The notes beneath the pieces were generated by a model. That model was not told where the DNA came from. It did not search any database and was given only the letters and a program-made list of their open reading frames with translations. Shown one piece after another: positions 1 to 7,049 of a stretch of 7,982 bases of DNA. Numbering within the stretch: the stretch's first letter is position 1; the number at the start of each line of letters is the position of its first letter. The translations under genes were made by a program, and so were the position numbers. The stretch spans positions 9,308-17,289 of the forward strand of contig DPRT01000031.1 of assembly GCA_003538615.1 (NCBI GenBank), written 5' to 3'. This DNA comes from Holophagaceae bacterium (GTDB lineage: Bacteria; Acidobacteriota; Holophagae; Holophagales; Holophagaceae).

Positions 1-1053
1 TTCCAGCGCATCTACGACCGCCTGGGCGTGAGCTTCGACACCCTGGAGCAGGGCGAGGCCTTCTACGAGGATCAGCTCGCGCCCACCATGCAGCGCCTCA
101 CGGAAGCGGGCCTCCTGGTGGAGGGCGACAAGGGCGCCCGCATCATCAACCTGGAGGACGTGGGCATCGCCACGCCCTGCCTTGTGCAGAAGGGCGACGG
201 CACCAGCATCTACGCCACCCGCGACCTGGCGGCGGCGCTCTACCGCAAGCAGGCCTACGGCTTCGATCGCTGCCTCTACGTGGTGGGCACGGACCAGGTG
301 CTCCACTTCCAGCAGATCTTCGCGGTGCTCGACAAGCTGGATCCCTGGTTCAAGGGCCGCATGCTGCACACCCCCTTCGGCATGGTGAAGCTGCCCGAAG
401 GCAAAATGAGCACCCGCAAGGGCAACGTCATCTTCCTGGAGGACGTGCTGGACGAAGCCCGCGAGCGCGTGGCCGCCATCATCGAGGAGAAGAACCCCGA
501 CCTGAAGGACAAGGCCGCGGTCTCCGAGATGCTGGGCATGGGCGCCGTGGTGTTCTTCGACGCCATGAACGACCGCGTGAAGCCCATCACCTTCACCTGG
601 GATCGCGTCATCGCCCTGGACGGCGACACGGGTCCCTACGTGCAGTACGCCCACGCCCGCATCCTGAGCGTGCTGCGCAAGGCCGGCGGCGGCTGGGCCG
701 CCAAAGCCCAGGTCCAGTCGATCACTGGTCCTTTCCTGTCCTTCCCGGAAGCGCAGCTTCCGGGAAGCAGCGAAGGCCTCGCCGCACCCGAAGCCCAGGC
801 CCTGCTCTTCGAGCTGGCAGGCCTGCCCCAGGCCATCGCCGCCGTGGCGGACGGCTGCATGGCCACGCCCCTGGCCCGCCAGCTGGTGGCCGTCGCGCGG
901 TCCTTCAGCGGCTACTACACCAACTGCCCCATCCTGGCCCCGGAGAACGAACCTGAGGTCCGCGAGGCCCGCCTGGCCCTCTGCGTCGCCACCGCCCGTG
1001 TCCTCCGCCAGGGTCTCTTCCTCATGGGCATCCAGGCCCCGGAGGAGATGTGA
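1..1053 (+). CDS. argS: Arginyl-tRNA synthetase, C-terminal part (5' end outside window)
   Basis: Class I aminoacyl-tRNA synthetase that charges tRNA-Arg with arginine using ATP, in the cytoplasm. The frame is open from base 1, so the gene starts upstream; the first ATG-like codons inside the window are internal. The visible 350 residues hold the second half of the catalytic domain ([17 protein letters not shown], then YVVGTDQ), the KMSK-type signature KMSTRKG at bases 403-423, the [13 protein letters not shown] segment, and a C-terminal DALR anticodon-binding domain ending [10 protein letters not shown]. The order and motifs match Bacillus-type ArgS closely. The linker before the DALR helices is about 20 residues longer than in the B. 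subtilis protein as I remember it, and that extra stretch contains a perfect inverted repeat (separate entry). The stop TGA lies 31 nt before pyrG, suggesting co-transcription. Identity is near certain. Confidence 0.96.
   Translation, partial: FQRIYDRLGVSFDTLEQGEAFYEDQLAPTMQRLTEAGLLVEGDKGARIINLEDVGIATPCLVQKGDGTSIYATRDLAAALYRKQAYGFDRCLYVVGTDQVLHFQQIFAVLDKLDPWFKGRMLHTPFGMVKLPEGKMSTRKGNVIFLEDVLDEARERVAAIIEEKNPDLKDKAAVSEMLGMGAVVFFDAMNDRVKPITFTWDRVIALDGDTGPYVQYAHARILSVLRKAGGGWAAKAQVQSITGPFLSFPEAQLPGSSEGLAAPEAQALLFELAGLPQAIAAVADGCMATPLARQLVAVARSFSGYYTNCPILAPENEPEVREARLALCVATARVLRQGLFLMGIQAPEEM
741..767. repeat. 12-bp perfect inverted repeat inside argS
   Basis: The arm CTTCCCGGAAGC (741-752) is matched exactly by its reverse complement GCTTCCGGGAAG (756-767) around a 3-nt GCA loop. 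It lies in frame inside argS and encodes roughly [10 protein letters not shown], in the low-complexity linker between the catalytic and anticodon-binding domains. The palindrome is directly visible. That it is an inserted repeat element rather than chance is an inference; no second copy is seen in this window. Confidence 0.7.
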
Positions 1054-1074
1054 GCCCCACCCACCTGCGATTCC

Positions 1075-1079
1075 AGGAG
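1075..1079 (+). promoter_or_regulatory. Ribosome binding site of pyrG
   Basis: AGGAG lies 5 nt before the ATG at 1085. It fixes that ATG as the start, because the same frame remains open upstream into argS (an ATG at 998) but has no family-like sequence there. Confidence 0.85.
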
Positions 1080-1084
1080 CTTCC

Positions 1085-2695
1085 ATGACCAAGTATGTGT
1101 TCGTCACCGGTGGTGTGCTGAGTTCGCTGGGCAAGGGCATCGCAGCGGCCAGCCTGGGCGCGCTGCTGGAGGCCCGCGGGCTGAAGGTGACGCTCATGAA
1201 GATGGACCCCTACCTCAACGTGGATCCGGGCACCATGTCGCCCTTCCAGCACGGCGAGGTCTTCGTCACGGACGATGGGGCCGAAACGGACCTGGACCTG
1301 GGCCACTACGAGCGCTTCACCTCGGTGCCCACCACGCAGAACCACACCATCACCACGGGCCGCATCTACAACACGGTGATCCAGAAGGAGCGCCGCGGCG
1401 ACTACCTGGGCAAGACCGTGCAGGTGATCCCCCACATCACGGACGAGATCAAGGGCGTGATGAAGAAGGTCGCCAAGGACATGGATGTGGTGATCGTCGA
1501 GATCGGCGGCACCGTGGGCGACATCGAAAGCCAGCCTTTCCTGGAGGCCATCCGCCAGTTCAAGCTCGAAGCGGGCCTGGATTCCCAGATGAAGGCCAAC
1601 GCCATCAACATGCACCTCACCTACGTGCCCTTCATCAAGGCCGCGGGCGAGCTGAAGTCCAAGCCCACCCAGCACAGCGTGAAGGAGTTGCGGGCCCTGG
1701 GCATCCAGCCGGACGTGCTGCTCTGTCGCGCGGAACAGGACATCCCCCGCGACCTGAAGGACAAGATCGCCCTGTTCTGCTCGGTCACGCCGGATGCGGT
1801 CTTCAGCTGCCGGGACGCCCACTCCATCTACGAAGTGCCCCTGAACCTGCACCTCGAGGGCCTCGACAAGAAGGTCGCGGTCCTGCTGGGCCTGGGCGAG
1901 AAGGAGCCGGACCTCAGCGCCTGGCAGAACCTGCTGCACCGCATCCGCAACCCCAAGGGCAACGTTCGCATCGGCGTGGTGGGGAAGTACGTGGAGTTCA
2001 AGGAGAGCTACAAGAGCCTCATCGAGGCGCTCCACCACGCGGGCTACGGCCTGGAGACCCACGTGGACCTCAAGTGGATCGAGGCGGAGGAGCTGGAGAA
2101 CCAGGACCCTGCCGCCTTCCTCCAGGACTGCCACGGCATCCTGGTACCCGGCGGCTTCGGCGTGCGCGGCACCCGCGGCATGATCAAGTCCATCCAGTAC
2201 GCCCGGGAGCACAAGATCCCCTTCTTCGGCATCTGCCTGGGCATGCAGATGGCCTCCGTGGAATTCGCGCGCAACGTGGCTGGGCTTGAGGGTGCCGATT
2301 CCACCGAGTTCGACGACGCGCCGAAGCACCGCGTCATCTTCAAGCTGCGGGAGCTGGTGGATGTGGAGGAACTGGGCGGCACCATGCGCCTGGGGGCCTA
2401 TCCCTGCCGCCTGGCGCCGGACAGCCAGGCCGCGAAGGCCTACGGCAGCACCGAGATCAGCGAGCGCCACCGCCACCGCTACGAGTTCAACCACGAGTTC
2501 AAGAAGGCGCTGGAAGACCAGGGCCTCGTGTTCACAGGCATGAGCCCCGATGGTGTCTTCGTGGAAATCGTGGAACTGAAGGACCACCCCTACTTCCTGG
2601 CCTGCCAGTTCCACCCCGAATTCAAGAGCCGCCCGCTGAATCCGCATCCGCTATTCACGGCCTTCGTGAAGGCGAGCGCCGCCAGCCGCGGCTGA
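1085..2695 (+). CDS. pyrG: CTP synthase (glutamine-hydrolysing)
   Basis: Makes CTP from UTP, ATP and glutamine, the last step of de novo pyrimidine nucleotide synthesis. The protein has 536 residues, close to the E. coli length of 545. It begins [18 protein letters not shown], the conserved N-terminal P-loop-like motif of the synthase domain (Lys17 in GKG), followed by the [20 protein letters not shown] block. The synthase (amidoligase) domain spans about residues 1-265 and the class I glutamine amidotransferase domain about 290-536. The amidotransferase nucleophile is C384 in GICLGMQ and the His/Glu pair is H510/E512 in QFHPEF. All expected catalytic residues are present. The start is set by family alignment and the AGGAG site. 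It follows argS by 31 nt with no promoter seen between, so it is probably transcribed with argS; a hairpin follows the stop. Confidence 0.98.
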   Translation: MTKYVFVTGGVLSSLGKGIAAASLGALLEARGLKVTLMKMDPYLNVDPGTMSPFQHGEVFVTDDGAETDLDLGHYERFTSVPTTQNHTITTGRIYNTVIQKERRGDYLGKTVQVIPHITDEIKGVMKKVAKDMDVVIVEIGGTVGDIESQPFLEAIRQFKLEAGLDSQMKANAINMHLTYVPFIKAAGELKSKPTQHSVKELRALGIQPDVLLCRAEQDIPRDLKDKIALFCSVTPDAVFSCRDAHSIYEVPLNLHLEGLDKKVAVLLGLGEKEPDLSAWQNLLHRIRNPKGNVRIGVVGKYVEFKESYKSLIEALHHAGYGLETHVDLKWIEAEELENQDPAAFLQDCHGILVPGGFGVRGTRGMIKSIQYAREHKIPFFGICLGMQMASVEFARNVAGLEGADSTEFDDAPKHRVIFKLRELVDVEELGGTMRLGAYPCRLAPDSQAAKAYGSTEISERHRHRYEFNHEFKKALEDQGLVFTGMSPDGVFVEIVELKDHPYFLACQFHPEFKSRPLNPHPLFTAFVKASAASRG

Positions 2696-2707
2696 CCCTT
2701 CCGGTCC

Positions 2708-2766
2708 GCAGCCAACCGCCGCCACGGCCGAGGGGGACCTCTGCCGCGGCGGCGGTTGCAGGCTGC
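2708..2766 (+). terminator. Strong hairpin after pyrG, possible terminator
   Basis: Twelve bases after the pyrG stop, AACCGCCGCC (2714-2723) pairs with GGCGGCGGTT (2748-2757). Inside it, after one mismatch, CGGC (2725-2728) pairs with GCCG (2743-2746). Outside it, GCAGCC (2708-2713) pairs with GGCTGC (2761-2766) across a 3-nt bulge. The stem is very GC-rich, but G/C-rich sequence follows rather than a T run, so it lacks half of a classical intrinsic terminator. It may protect the 3' end or work with Rho. Confidence 0.5.
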
Positions 2767-2774
2767 CGGGGGGT

Positions 2775-2784
2775 GATGCGCATC
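2775..2784. promoter_or_regulatory. 10-bp palindrome upstream of the acl promoter
   Basis: GATGCGCATC is a perfect palindrome in the gap before the acl operon, about 30 bp upstream of the proposed -35 box. It could be half of a regulator-binding region together with the palindrome at 2792, centre-to-centre distance 18 bp. A role is inferred only from position and symmetry. Confidence 0.3.
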
Positions 2785-2791
2785 GTATTAC

Positions 2792-2803
2792 GACTCATGA
2801 GTC
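2792..2803. promoter_or_regulatory. 12-bp palindrome upstream of the acl promoter (candidate operator)
   Basis: GACTCATGAGTC is a perfect 12-bp palindrome centred about 50 bp upstream of the likely transcription start of the acl operon, a usual place for an activator site. The regulator is unknown and the palindrome matches no bacterial operator I can name. Confidence 0.4.
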
Positions 2804-2813
2804 ATCTTTGGTC

Positions 2814-2841
2814 TTGAACCTAAAAGGGATCTAAATATCAT
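2814..2841 (+). promoter_or_regulatory. Candidate sigma-70-type promoter of the acl operon
   Basis: TTGAAC (2814-2819, four of six consensus bases) and TATCAT (2836-2841, five of six) are separated by 16 bp. They lie in the only AT-rich patch of the window (about 2805-2847), just upstream of the two acl genes. Transcription would start near 2848 and leave a leader of about 65 nt. The leader shows only a weak 5-bp stem (2860-2864 with 2880-2884), and no known riboswitch is recognised. Confidence 0.55.
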
Positions 2842-2902
2842 TTATTCGGACCCGGCTCCACCTGATCAGACCGGCGCTCCAGGTCATTGCCAACGTCGAT
2901 CG

Positions 2903-2908
2903 AGGAGG
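2903..2908 (+). promoter_or_regulatory. Ribosome binding site of the acl small-subunit gene
   Basis: A perfect AGGAGG lies 4 nt before the ATG at 2913, a strong Shine-Dalgarno sequence that supports this start. Confidence 0.85.
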
Positions 2909-2912
2909 GACC

Positions 2913-4190
2913 ATGCAGCTCTCGGGTTTGCGCTACGGCTCCAAGCTTCTTCACCTGGTTGAATTCCCCGTGGCGGATTTCATCGATGGCTCTGCCACCA
3001 ACCAGGACATCCAGCAGTTCCTGGAGAAGCACCGGAAGCTGGTGGTGAAACCGGCCTTCTACGGCGGCGTCGGCAAAAAGGGGAAGGCCGGGCTGGTGCG
3101 CATCGTGAGCACCCTCCAGGAGGCGCTGCAGGCGAAACGCGACCTGTTCTTCGCCCAGCATGTCTACGGGAACAAGACCGTCACGGCCAACGGCGTGACC
3201 ATGGAGGCCTTCGTCCCCTCGGATCTGGAGGTCTACTTCAGCATTTCCAGCTCCAGCGAGCATCGGGGTCCGGTGTTCACCATCACGCCCTGGGGCGGGG
3301 TGGACATCGAGGTCCTGCCGCCCGAGAAGAAAGCGGTGGTGGAGATCGATCCCTTCATCGGGATCAACGCCTTCGAGATCACCAACGCCCTCACGGACAC
3401 CGGGTGTCCCGAACCCTTCATCTCGGCCCTGGTCCAGCACTTGCCGAAGCTGTGGGAGCTCTACGACGGCTACGGCCTCACCACCATCGAGCTGAACCCC
3501 ATCCGGGTCATGCGCAGGGGCAACCAGCTCCTGCCCGTGGCCTGCGACGTGAAGGCGAGCTTCGACCAGGACAACCCGGCCTGGAAGCGCATCGGCCTTC
3601 CGGACGTCCTCTTCCAGACCGAGACCACGGCCTTCGAGGCGGACATCAACGAGCTGCGGACCTACCAGGGCCAGAGCGATGTGCTGGAGATGAACCCGGA
3701 TGGCAGCATCATCCCCTTCATGTTCGGTGGCGGCGCCAACAGCGCGGGGACCGAGACGCTGGGCGAGGCCGCCATCTTCTCGTCGGATTTCGGCGGGAAT
3801 CCGCCCTACGAGAAGATCTACGAGATCAGCCGCATCACTTTCGAGCACTGGTACGACCAGGCGAGCATGCTGCTGCTCATCGGCGGCAAGGCCAACAACA
3901 CGGACATTTACGTGACCTTCAAGGGGGTCTTCGACGCCCTGCGGGACCATGTGGCCAAGGCCGGCTGGAAGCCGCTGTACGTGGTGATCGGGCGGGGCGG
4001 ACCCAACGTCGTGAAGGGCATGTTCTACGCCAAGGACATCCTCGACCGGCTCCGCTTCCCCTACAAGATCTTCGGTCACGACACCTCGATGATCCTCACG
4101 CTGGAGTATGCGAAGAAGGTGGACGCGTGGTGGCGCGCAGAGGGGGCCGAGGCCTACCGGAAACAGGTTGAAACGCAGGCCAGGGCCTAG
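2913..4190 (+). CDS. aclB: ATP-citrate lyase small subunit (ATP-grasp and citrate-binding domains)
   Basis: Corresponds to the N-terminal part of animal ATP-citrate lyase and the small subunit of green-sulfur-bacterial and plant enzymes (named AclB in Chlorobium, ACLA in plants). The subunit activates citrate with ATP so that it can be transferred to CoA. At 425 residues it has the family's usual length. An ATP-grasp fold fills about residues 1-245, with LVVKP (K46), GGVDIE and the metal-binding type motif IELNP (E193, N195). A citrate-binding domain follows, with FGGGAN (G272-G274), IGGKANNTD (N328, T330), TFKG and GRGGPN (R361). N328, T330 and R361 line up with the citrate-contacting Asn, Thr and Arg of human ACLY as I recall them, so citrate or a close tricarboxylate is the likely substrate. 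A Ser near the citrate site in human (SGAPS) reads Gly here (FGGNPP). It is the first gene of a two-gene operon; its stop overlaps the next gene's ribosome site. Confidence 0.88.
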   Translation: MQLSGLRYGSKLLHLVEFPVADFIDGSATNQDIQQFLEKHRKLVVKPAFYGGVGKKGKAGLVRIVSTLQEALQAKRDLFFAQHVYGNKTVTANGVTMEAFVPSDLEVYFSISSSSEHRGPVFTITPWGGVDIEVLPPEKKAVVEIDPFIGINAFEITNALTDTGCPEPFISALVQHLPKLWELYDGYGLTTIELNPIRVMRRGNQLLPVACDVKASFDQDNPAWKRIGLPDVLFQTETTAFEADINELRTYQGQSDVLEMNPDGSIIPFMFGGGANSAGTETLGEAAIFSSDFGGNPPYEKIYEISRITFEHWYDQASMLLLIGGKANNTDIYVTFKGVFDALRDHVAKAGWKPLYVVIGRGGPNVVKGMFYAKDILDRLRFPYKIFGHDTSMILTLEYAKKVDAWWRAEGAEAYRKQVETQARA

Positions 4191-4194
4191 GAGG
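4189..4194 (+). promoter_or_regulatory. Ribosome binding site of the acl large-subunit gene
   Basis: AGGAGG begins inside the TAG stop of the small-subunit gene and ends 5 nt before the ATG at 4200. The overlap suggests translational coupling and balanced production of the two subunits. Confidence 0.85.
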
Positions 4195-4199
4195 CATCC

Positions 4200-6926
4200 A
4201 TGCGGCGCTTGAAGACGAAGCCTTTCCCGTACTACGTGGGCCTGCATTCCCTGGAAGAGCTGGTGACCCGGGAGCACCGTGTCTGCGTGATGAATATCCT
4301 CGGCAACGAAAGCCGGAAGGTGACGCCCATCTCCCACGAATACAGTGGCGGGAATATCGTGGCCGGCGTCCAGTACGGGCGACGGGGCGTGCTCGACACC
4401 AAGATCGGCAGCATCCCCGTCCACCGCAGCATCCGCGAGGTCCTGGACAAGGGGATCTCCTTCGACATGGGCGTGGTCTACATTCCGCCCCTGGGCGTGT
4501 GCAAGGCGGTCTCTGAACTGGTGACGCACAACGAGGCCCTGAAGCGCATCGTGATCGTCACGGAGAAGGTGCCGGCGCGGGACTCGCGCAACATCCGGGC
4601 GCTCTGCCAGGAGGCGGGTGTGGATGTCATCGGCGCCAACTGCCTGGGCATGGCCAATGCCTGGGACCGCGTGCGCATCGGCGGCAGCCTCGGCGGGGAC
4701 CGTCCCGAAGAGACGCTGGTGAAGGGCTCCATCGCCATCCACTCCAACTCCGGGAACTTCACGACCACCATGGCGGAGTACCTGCGCACGGCGGGCTTCG
4801 GCATCAGCACGGCGGTATCCAGCGGCAAGGACGTCTACATCCATTTCGCGCTGCCCGAGTTCCTCTACGCGGCGCAGAACGATCCCCGTACCAAGGCCGT
4901 GGTGATCTACGTGGAACCCGGCGGGTACTACGAGAAGATGGCGCTGGATTGGATCCGCGAGCGGGTCTTCGGCTTCACGAAGCCGATCATCGCCTGCGTC
5001 ACCGGTCGCTGGAAGAAGAACATCACGCGGGCTTGCGGCCACGCCGGGGCGCTTTCGGGAAGCGGCGACGACGCGGAAAGCAAGGAACGCTGGTTCGATG
5101 AGTACTTCGGGGTGGACGTGTTCGATCCGAAGGCCCCCAGGGTGAGCAAGCGCGGCGTGCGCGTGTCGAGCATCCAGTACATTCCCGATGCGGTCCGGGC
5201 GGTCTACGAGAAGATCGACGAGAAGCCGGATTTCGCGACGACCGGCGACCTTTCACTGAAGCTGTGGCTTGGCGACAGCATGATGAAGCTGCCGCCGTCC
5301 CTCGATCTTCCGGTCATTCAGGCGCCGTCCCCCTACGACCACCAGATCGTGGAGGTGAACAAGCAGGTGGGCGCGCACTACCTCCGCCAGAACATGTCGG
5401 ACAAGTCCGGTGCCTCCAGGATGAATCCCGATTCCCAGATCTCGGAACTGCACGGGAAGACCGTCCTGGACCTCTCCCGCAACACCCTGGAGGAGAACCT
5501 CTACTTCTCCCTGGCCAAGGTCCTGCCGGAGAAGGCGGACATCCCCACCCTGAACCTCATCCTGAACCTGTTCATGAAGATCGACGAACGGCGCATGGAA
5601 CTCATCGACGTGGGCCGGGCGAACGGCTGCACGCCCAACGCCTACCTGGCCTCCCAGATCGCGCTGGTGGGGGACAAGGACCTGTTGGCGAAATCCCGGG
5701 AGCATTCGGCCTTCATCATCGACCTCATCCGTGAATTCGGCCTGGATGAGCACACGAAGGTATTTCCACCCGCCCTGGACGAGTACGTGGAGAAGCACCT
5801 GCTGCGCGCCGAGCCCTCCCGCAAGACGGACATCTCCGAGCTCCTGCTCAAGGAGGTGAAGAAGTCGCGGAAATCCTGCGTGGCCCTCAAGGTCTGCCAG
5901 CACATCATCGACCTGGCGGAAACGCGGGGACTGGAGATCCGGGACGCCTACGAGTTCCTGCTGGCCACCATCGCGGTCTGCGTGCTCTGGAATCCGATGC
6001 TGGAGAAGCGCATCAGCCGCCAGCTGGTCGAGGACTCGGTCACCTATTTCTACCTCATGTCGCGCATCGTGGCCTACTCGGTGGTGGACCGGGAGCACAA
6101 TCCGCACTGGAAGAAGCTGGTGGACCAGAAGCTGTCGAACCTCAACCACAGCTTCACGGAGAATGCCTTCAAGGTGCTCTTCGGCCGGGTGCCCAATTCG
6201 CTGGAGCTGGTCGAGTTCCAGGCCCTGCTGGGGCTGACCATCACCAATGGTCCGGGAACCCTTTCCGCCAAGGGCGCGAAGGAAAGCGTCAGCGCCCGGA
6301 ACGACATCTCCATGGCCTTCGTGGGGTTCCTGGCGAACACCGGGCGGGCCCACGGGGGGAACGGGTACGAGGCCATCGAGTTCCTGGTGGAGCAGTTCAA
6401 GGGCGCGGCGCTGTCCGATCCCGGGGATCCCGCCCACGGGCTGGATCTCAAACAGATGGCGAACGAGGCCGCGCGGGCCTACGGGGCCTACAAGAAGCAG
6501 GCCCTGGATCTGGAGGATGGCCATGTCAAGCCCATCCCCTGCATCAACCATCCGATCTTCCGCGGCAACCACATCAACGTGGATCCCCGCGAGCAGTTCG
6601 TGGCAGGCGCGATGGCGGAGAAGGGCGTCTACAACGTCTTCTGGGAGTTCTACCGCCTGCTGGTGCAGGAGCTCTACAACGAGGGCGCCACGAAGAATGT
6701 GTTCTGCGTCAACGTGGACGCGGTGCTTGCGGTGATCACCCTCAAGCTGGTGTGGAAGGACCTCCAGGCCGGCCGGATCACCCTGCGCCAGGTCCAGGAG
6801 CTGGCCTTCACGCTCTTCCTGTTCGGTCGGACCCTCGGCGTCAGCGCCGAGATCGCCGACCACCGGGACCGGGGCATGGACATGGACTGCCGCACGCCGG
6901 AGAAGGACCTCACGTTCGTGCTTTAG
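4200..6926 (+). CDS. aclA: Extended ATP-citrate lyase large subunit (CoA-ligase module plus long citrate-synthase-like module)
   Basis: Likely partner of the small subunit, forming citryl-CoA and, in typical enzymes, splitting it to oxaloacetate and acetyl-CoA. Residues 1 to about 345 form the CoA-binding and ligase alpha module: GANCLGMAN, HSNSGNF (181-187), VEPGG (E239) and GHAGA with H281 as the probable phospho-histidine. About 395-908 resemble citrate synthase: an N-terminal helical part (ISELHGKTVLDL), NHSFTENAFKVLFGRVP near 650, TITNGPG, INHPIF with downstream DPRE, CVNVDAV, LFGRTLG and a TPEKDLTFVL end that parallels the C-terminus of human ACLY. The protein has 908 residues against about 610 for the family, the surplus lying at roughly 350-645. 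Of the three catalytic positions, H784 and D840 are kept, but the first His (ADHGP in human) reads Asn683. It starts 9 nt after the small-subunit stop. It could instead be a citryl-CoA synthetase or an enzyme for a related acyl-CoA. Confidence 0.8.
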   Translation: MRRLKTKPFPYYVGLHSLEELVTREHRVCVMNILGNESRKVTPISHEYSGGNIVAGVQYGRRGVLDTKIGSIPVHRSIREVLDKGISFDMGVVYIPPLGVCKAVSELVTHNEALKRIVIVTEKVPARDSRNIRALCQEAGVDVIGANCLGMANAWDRVRIGGSLGGDRPEETLVKGSIAIHSNSGNFTTTMAEYLRTAGFGISTAVSSGKDVYIHFALPEFLYAAQNDPRTKAVVIYVEPGGYYEKMALDWIRERVFGFTKPIIACVTGRWKKNITRACGHAGALSGSGDDAESKERWFDEYFGVDVFDPKAPRVSKRGVRVSSIQYIPDAVRAVYEKIDEKPDFATTGDLSLKLWLGDSMMKLPPSLDLPVIQAPSPYDHQIVEVNKQVGAHYLRQNMSDKSGASRMNPDSQISELHGKTVLDLSRNTLEENLYFSLAKVLPEKADIPTLNLILNLFMKIDERRMELIDVGRANGCTPNAYLASQIALVGDKDLLAKSREHSAFIIDLIREFGLDEHTKVFPPALDEYVEKHLLRAEPSRKTDISELLLKEVKKSRKSCVALKVCQHIIDLAETRGLEIRDAYEFLLATIAVCVLWNPMLEKRISRQLVEDSVTYFYLMSRIVAYSVVDREHNPHWKKLVDQKLSNLNHSFTENAFKVLFGRVPNSLELVEFQALLGLTITNGPGTLSAKGAKESVSARNDISMAFVGFLANTGRAHGGNGYEAIEFLVEQFKGAALSDPGDPAHGLDLKQMANEAARAYGAYKKQALDLEDGHVKPIPCINHPIFRGNHINVDPREQFVAGAMAEKGVYNVFWEFYRLLVQELYNEGATKNVFCVNVDAVLAVITLKLVWKDLQAGRITLRQVQELAFTLFLFGRTLGVSAEIADHRDRGMDMDCRTPEKDLTFVL

Positions 6927-6987
6927 AGTGCCTAACAAAACCCCGGCGGCCCTCGCGCGGCCCTGTGGGAGTTTTGTTAGGCACTCT
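6925..6987. terminator. 17-bp perfect inverted repeat after the acl operon, probable terminator
   Basis: AGAGTGCCTAACAAAAC (6925-6941), overlapping the acl stop codon, is exactly complementary to GTTTTGTTAGGCACTCT (6971-6987). After one unpaired A (6970) the stem continues with CCC (6942-6944) against GGG (6967-6969), and the GC-rich loop can fold further. The T-rich right arm follows GC-rich pairing, so an inner hairpin plus TTTTGTT could act as an intrinsic terminator in both directions between the convergent genes. The outer boxes GCCTAAC and GTTAGGC also match the integron attC core pattern (see findings). The structure is certain; the function is inferred. Confidence 0.65.
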
Positions 6988-6999
6988 TAGGCCCCGCAT

Positions 7000-7035
7000 G
7001 GAAAAGGGGCGGACCACCCGGCCCGCCCCTTTTCC
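7000..7035 (-). terminator. Intrinsic terminator of gltA
   Basis: GGAAAAGGGGCGG (7000-7012) pairs perfectly with CCGCCCCTTTTCC (7023-7035) around a 10-nt loop. Read on the minus strand it begins 15 nt after the gltA stop and shows the classical form: an A-run, a GC stem, then TTTT. Its symmetry means it could also stop readthrough from the acl side. Confidence 0.85.
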
Positions 7036-7049
7036 GCGAGGTGGAAAAC

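Noticed and set aside
28..1053. Treating 28 as the real start of argS (GTG)
   Set aside because: The frame is open to base 1 with family-like sequence before it, and the ArgS N-terminal catalytic half (including the HIGH motif) is missing, so the gene is cut by the window edge.
998..1084. Upstream in-frame start for pyrG at 998
   Set aside because: It would overlap argS and add 29 residues rich in Ser, Arg and Pro that are absent from CTP synthases; the ATG at 1085 has a good ribosome site and the canonical [10 protein letters not shown] start.
2848..2912. Riboswitch or attenuator in the acl leader
   Set aside because: The leader is only about 65 nt, and only a 5-bp stem and an 8-bp CTGATCAG palindrome can be seen; no known aptamer pattern is recognised.
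2838..5042. Very long open frame on the minus strand opposite the acl genes (734 codons)
   Set aside because: It lies antisense to two genes with clear family motifs, its translation is rich in Arg, His, Val, Gly and Asp without recognisable domains, and such frames arise from GC-rich codon bias. The same holds for minus-strand frames at 1022-2647 and 5253-6938.
6925..6987. Calling the palindrome an integron attC site
   Set aside because: Both outer boxes match, but the complementarity runs perfectly beyond them, no integrase or gene cassette is visible, and a terminator is the simpler reading at the end of an operon.
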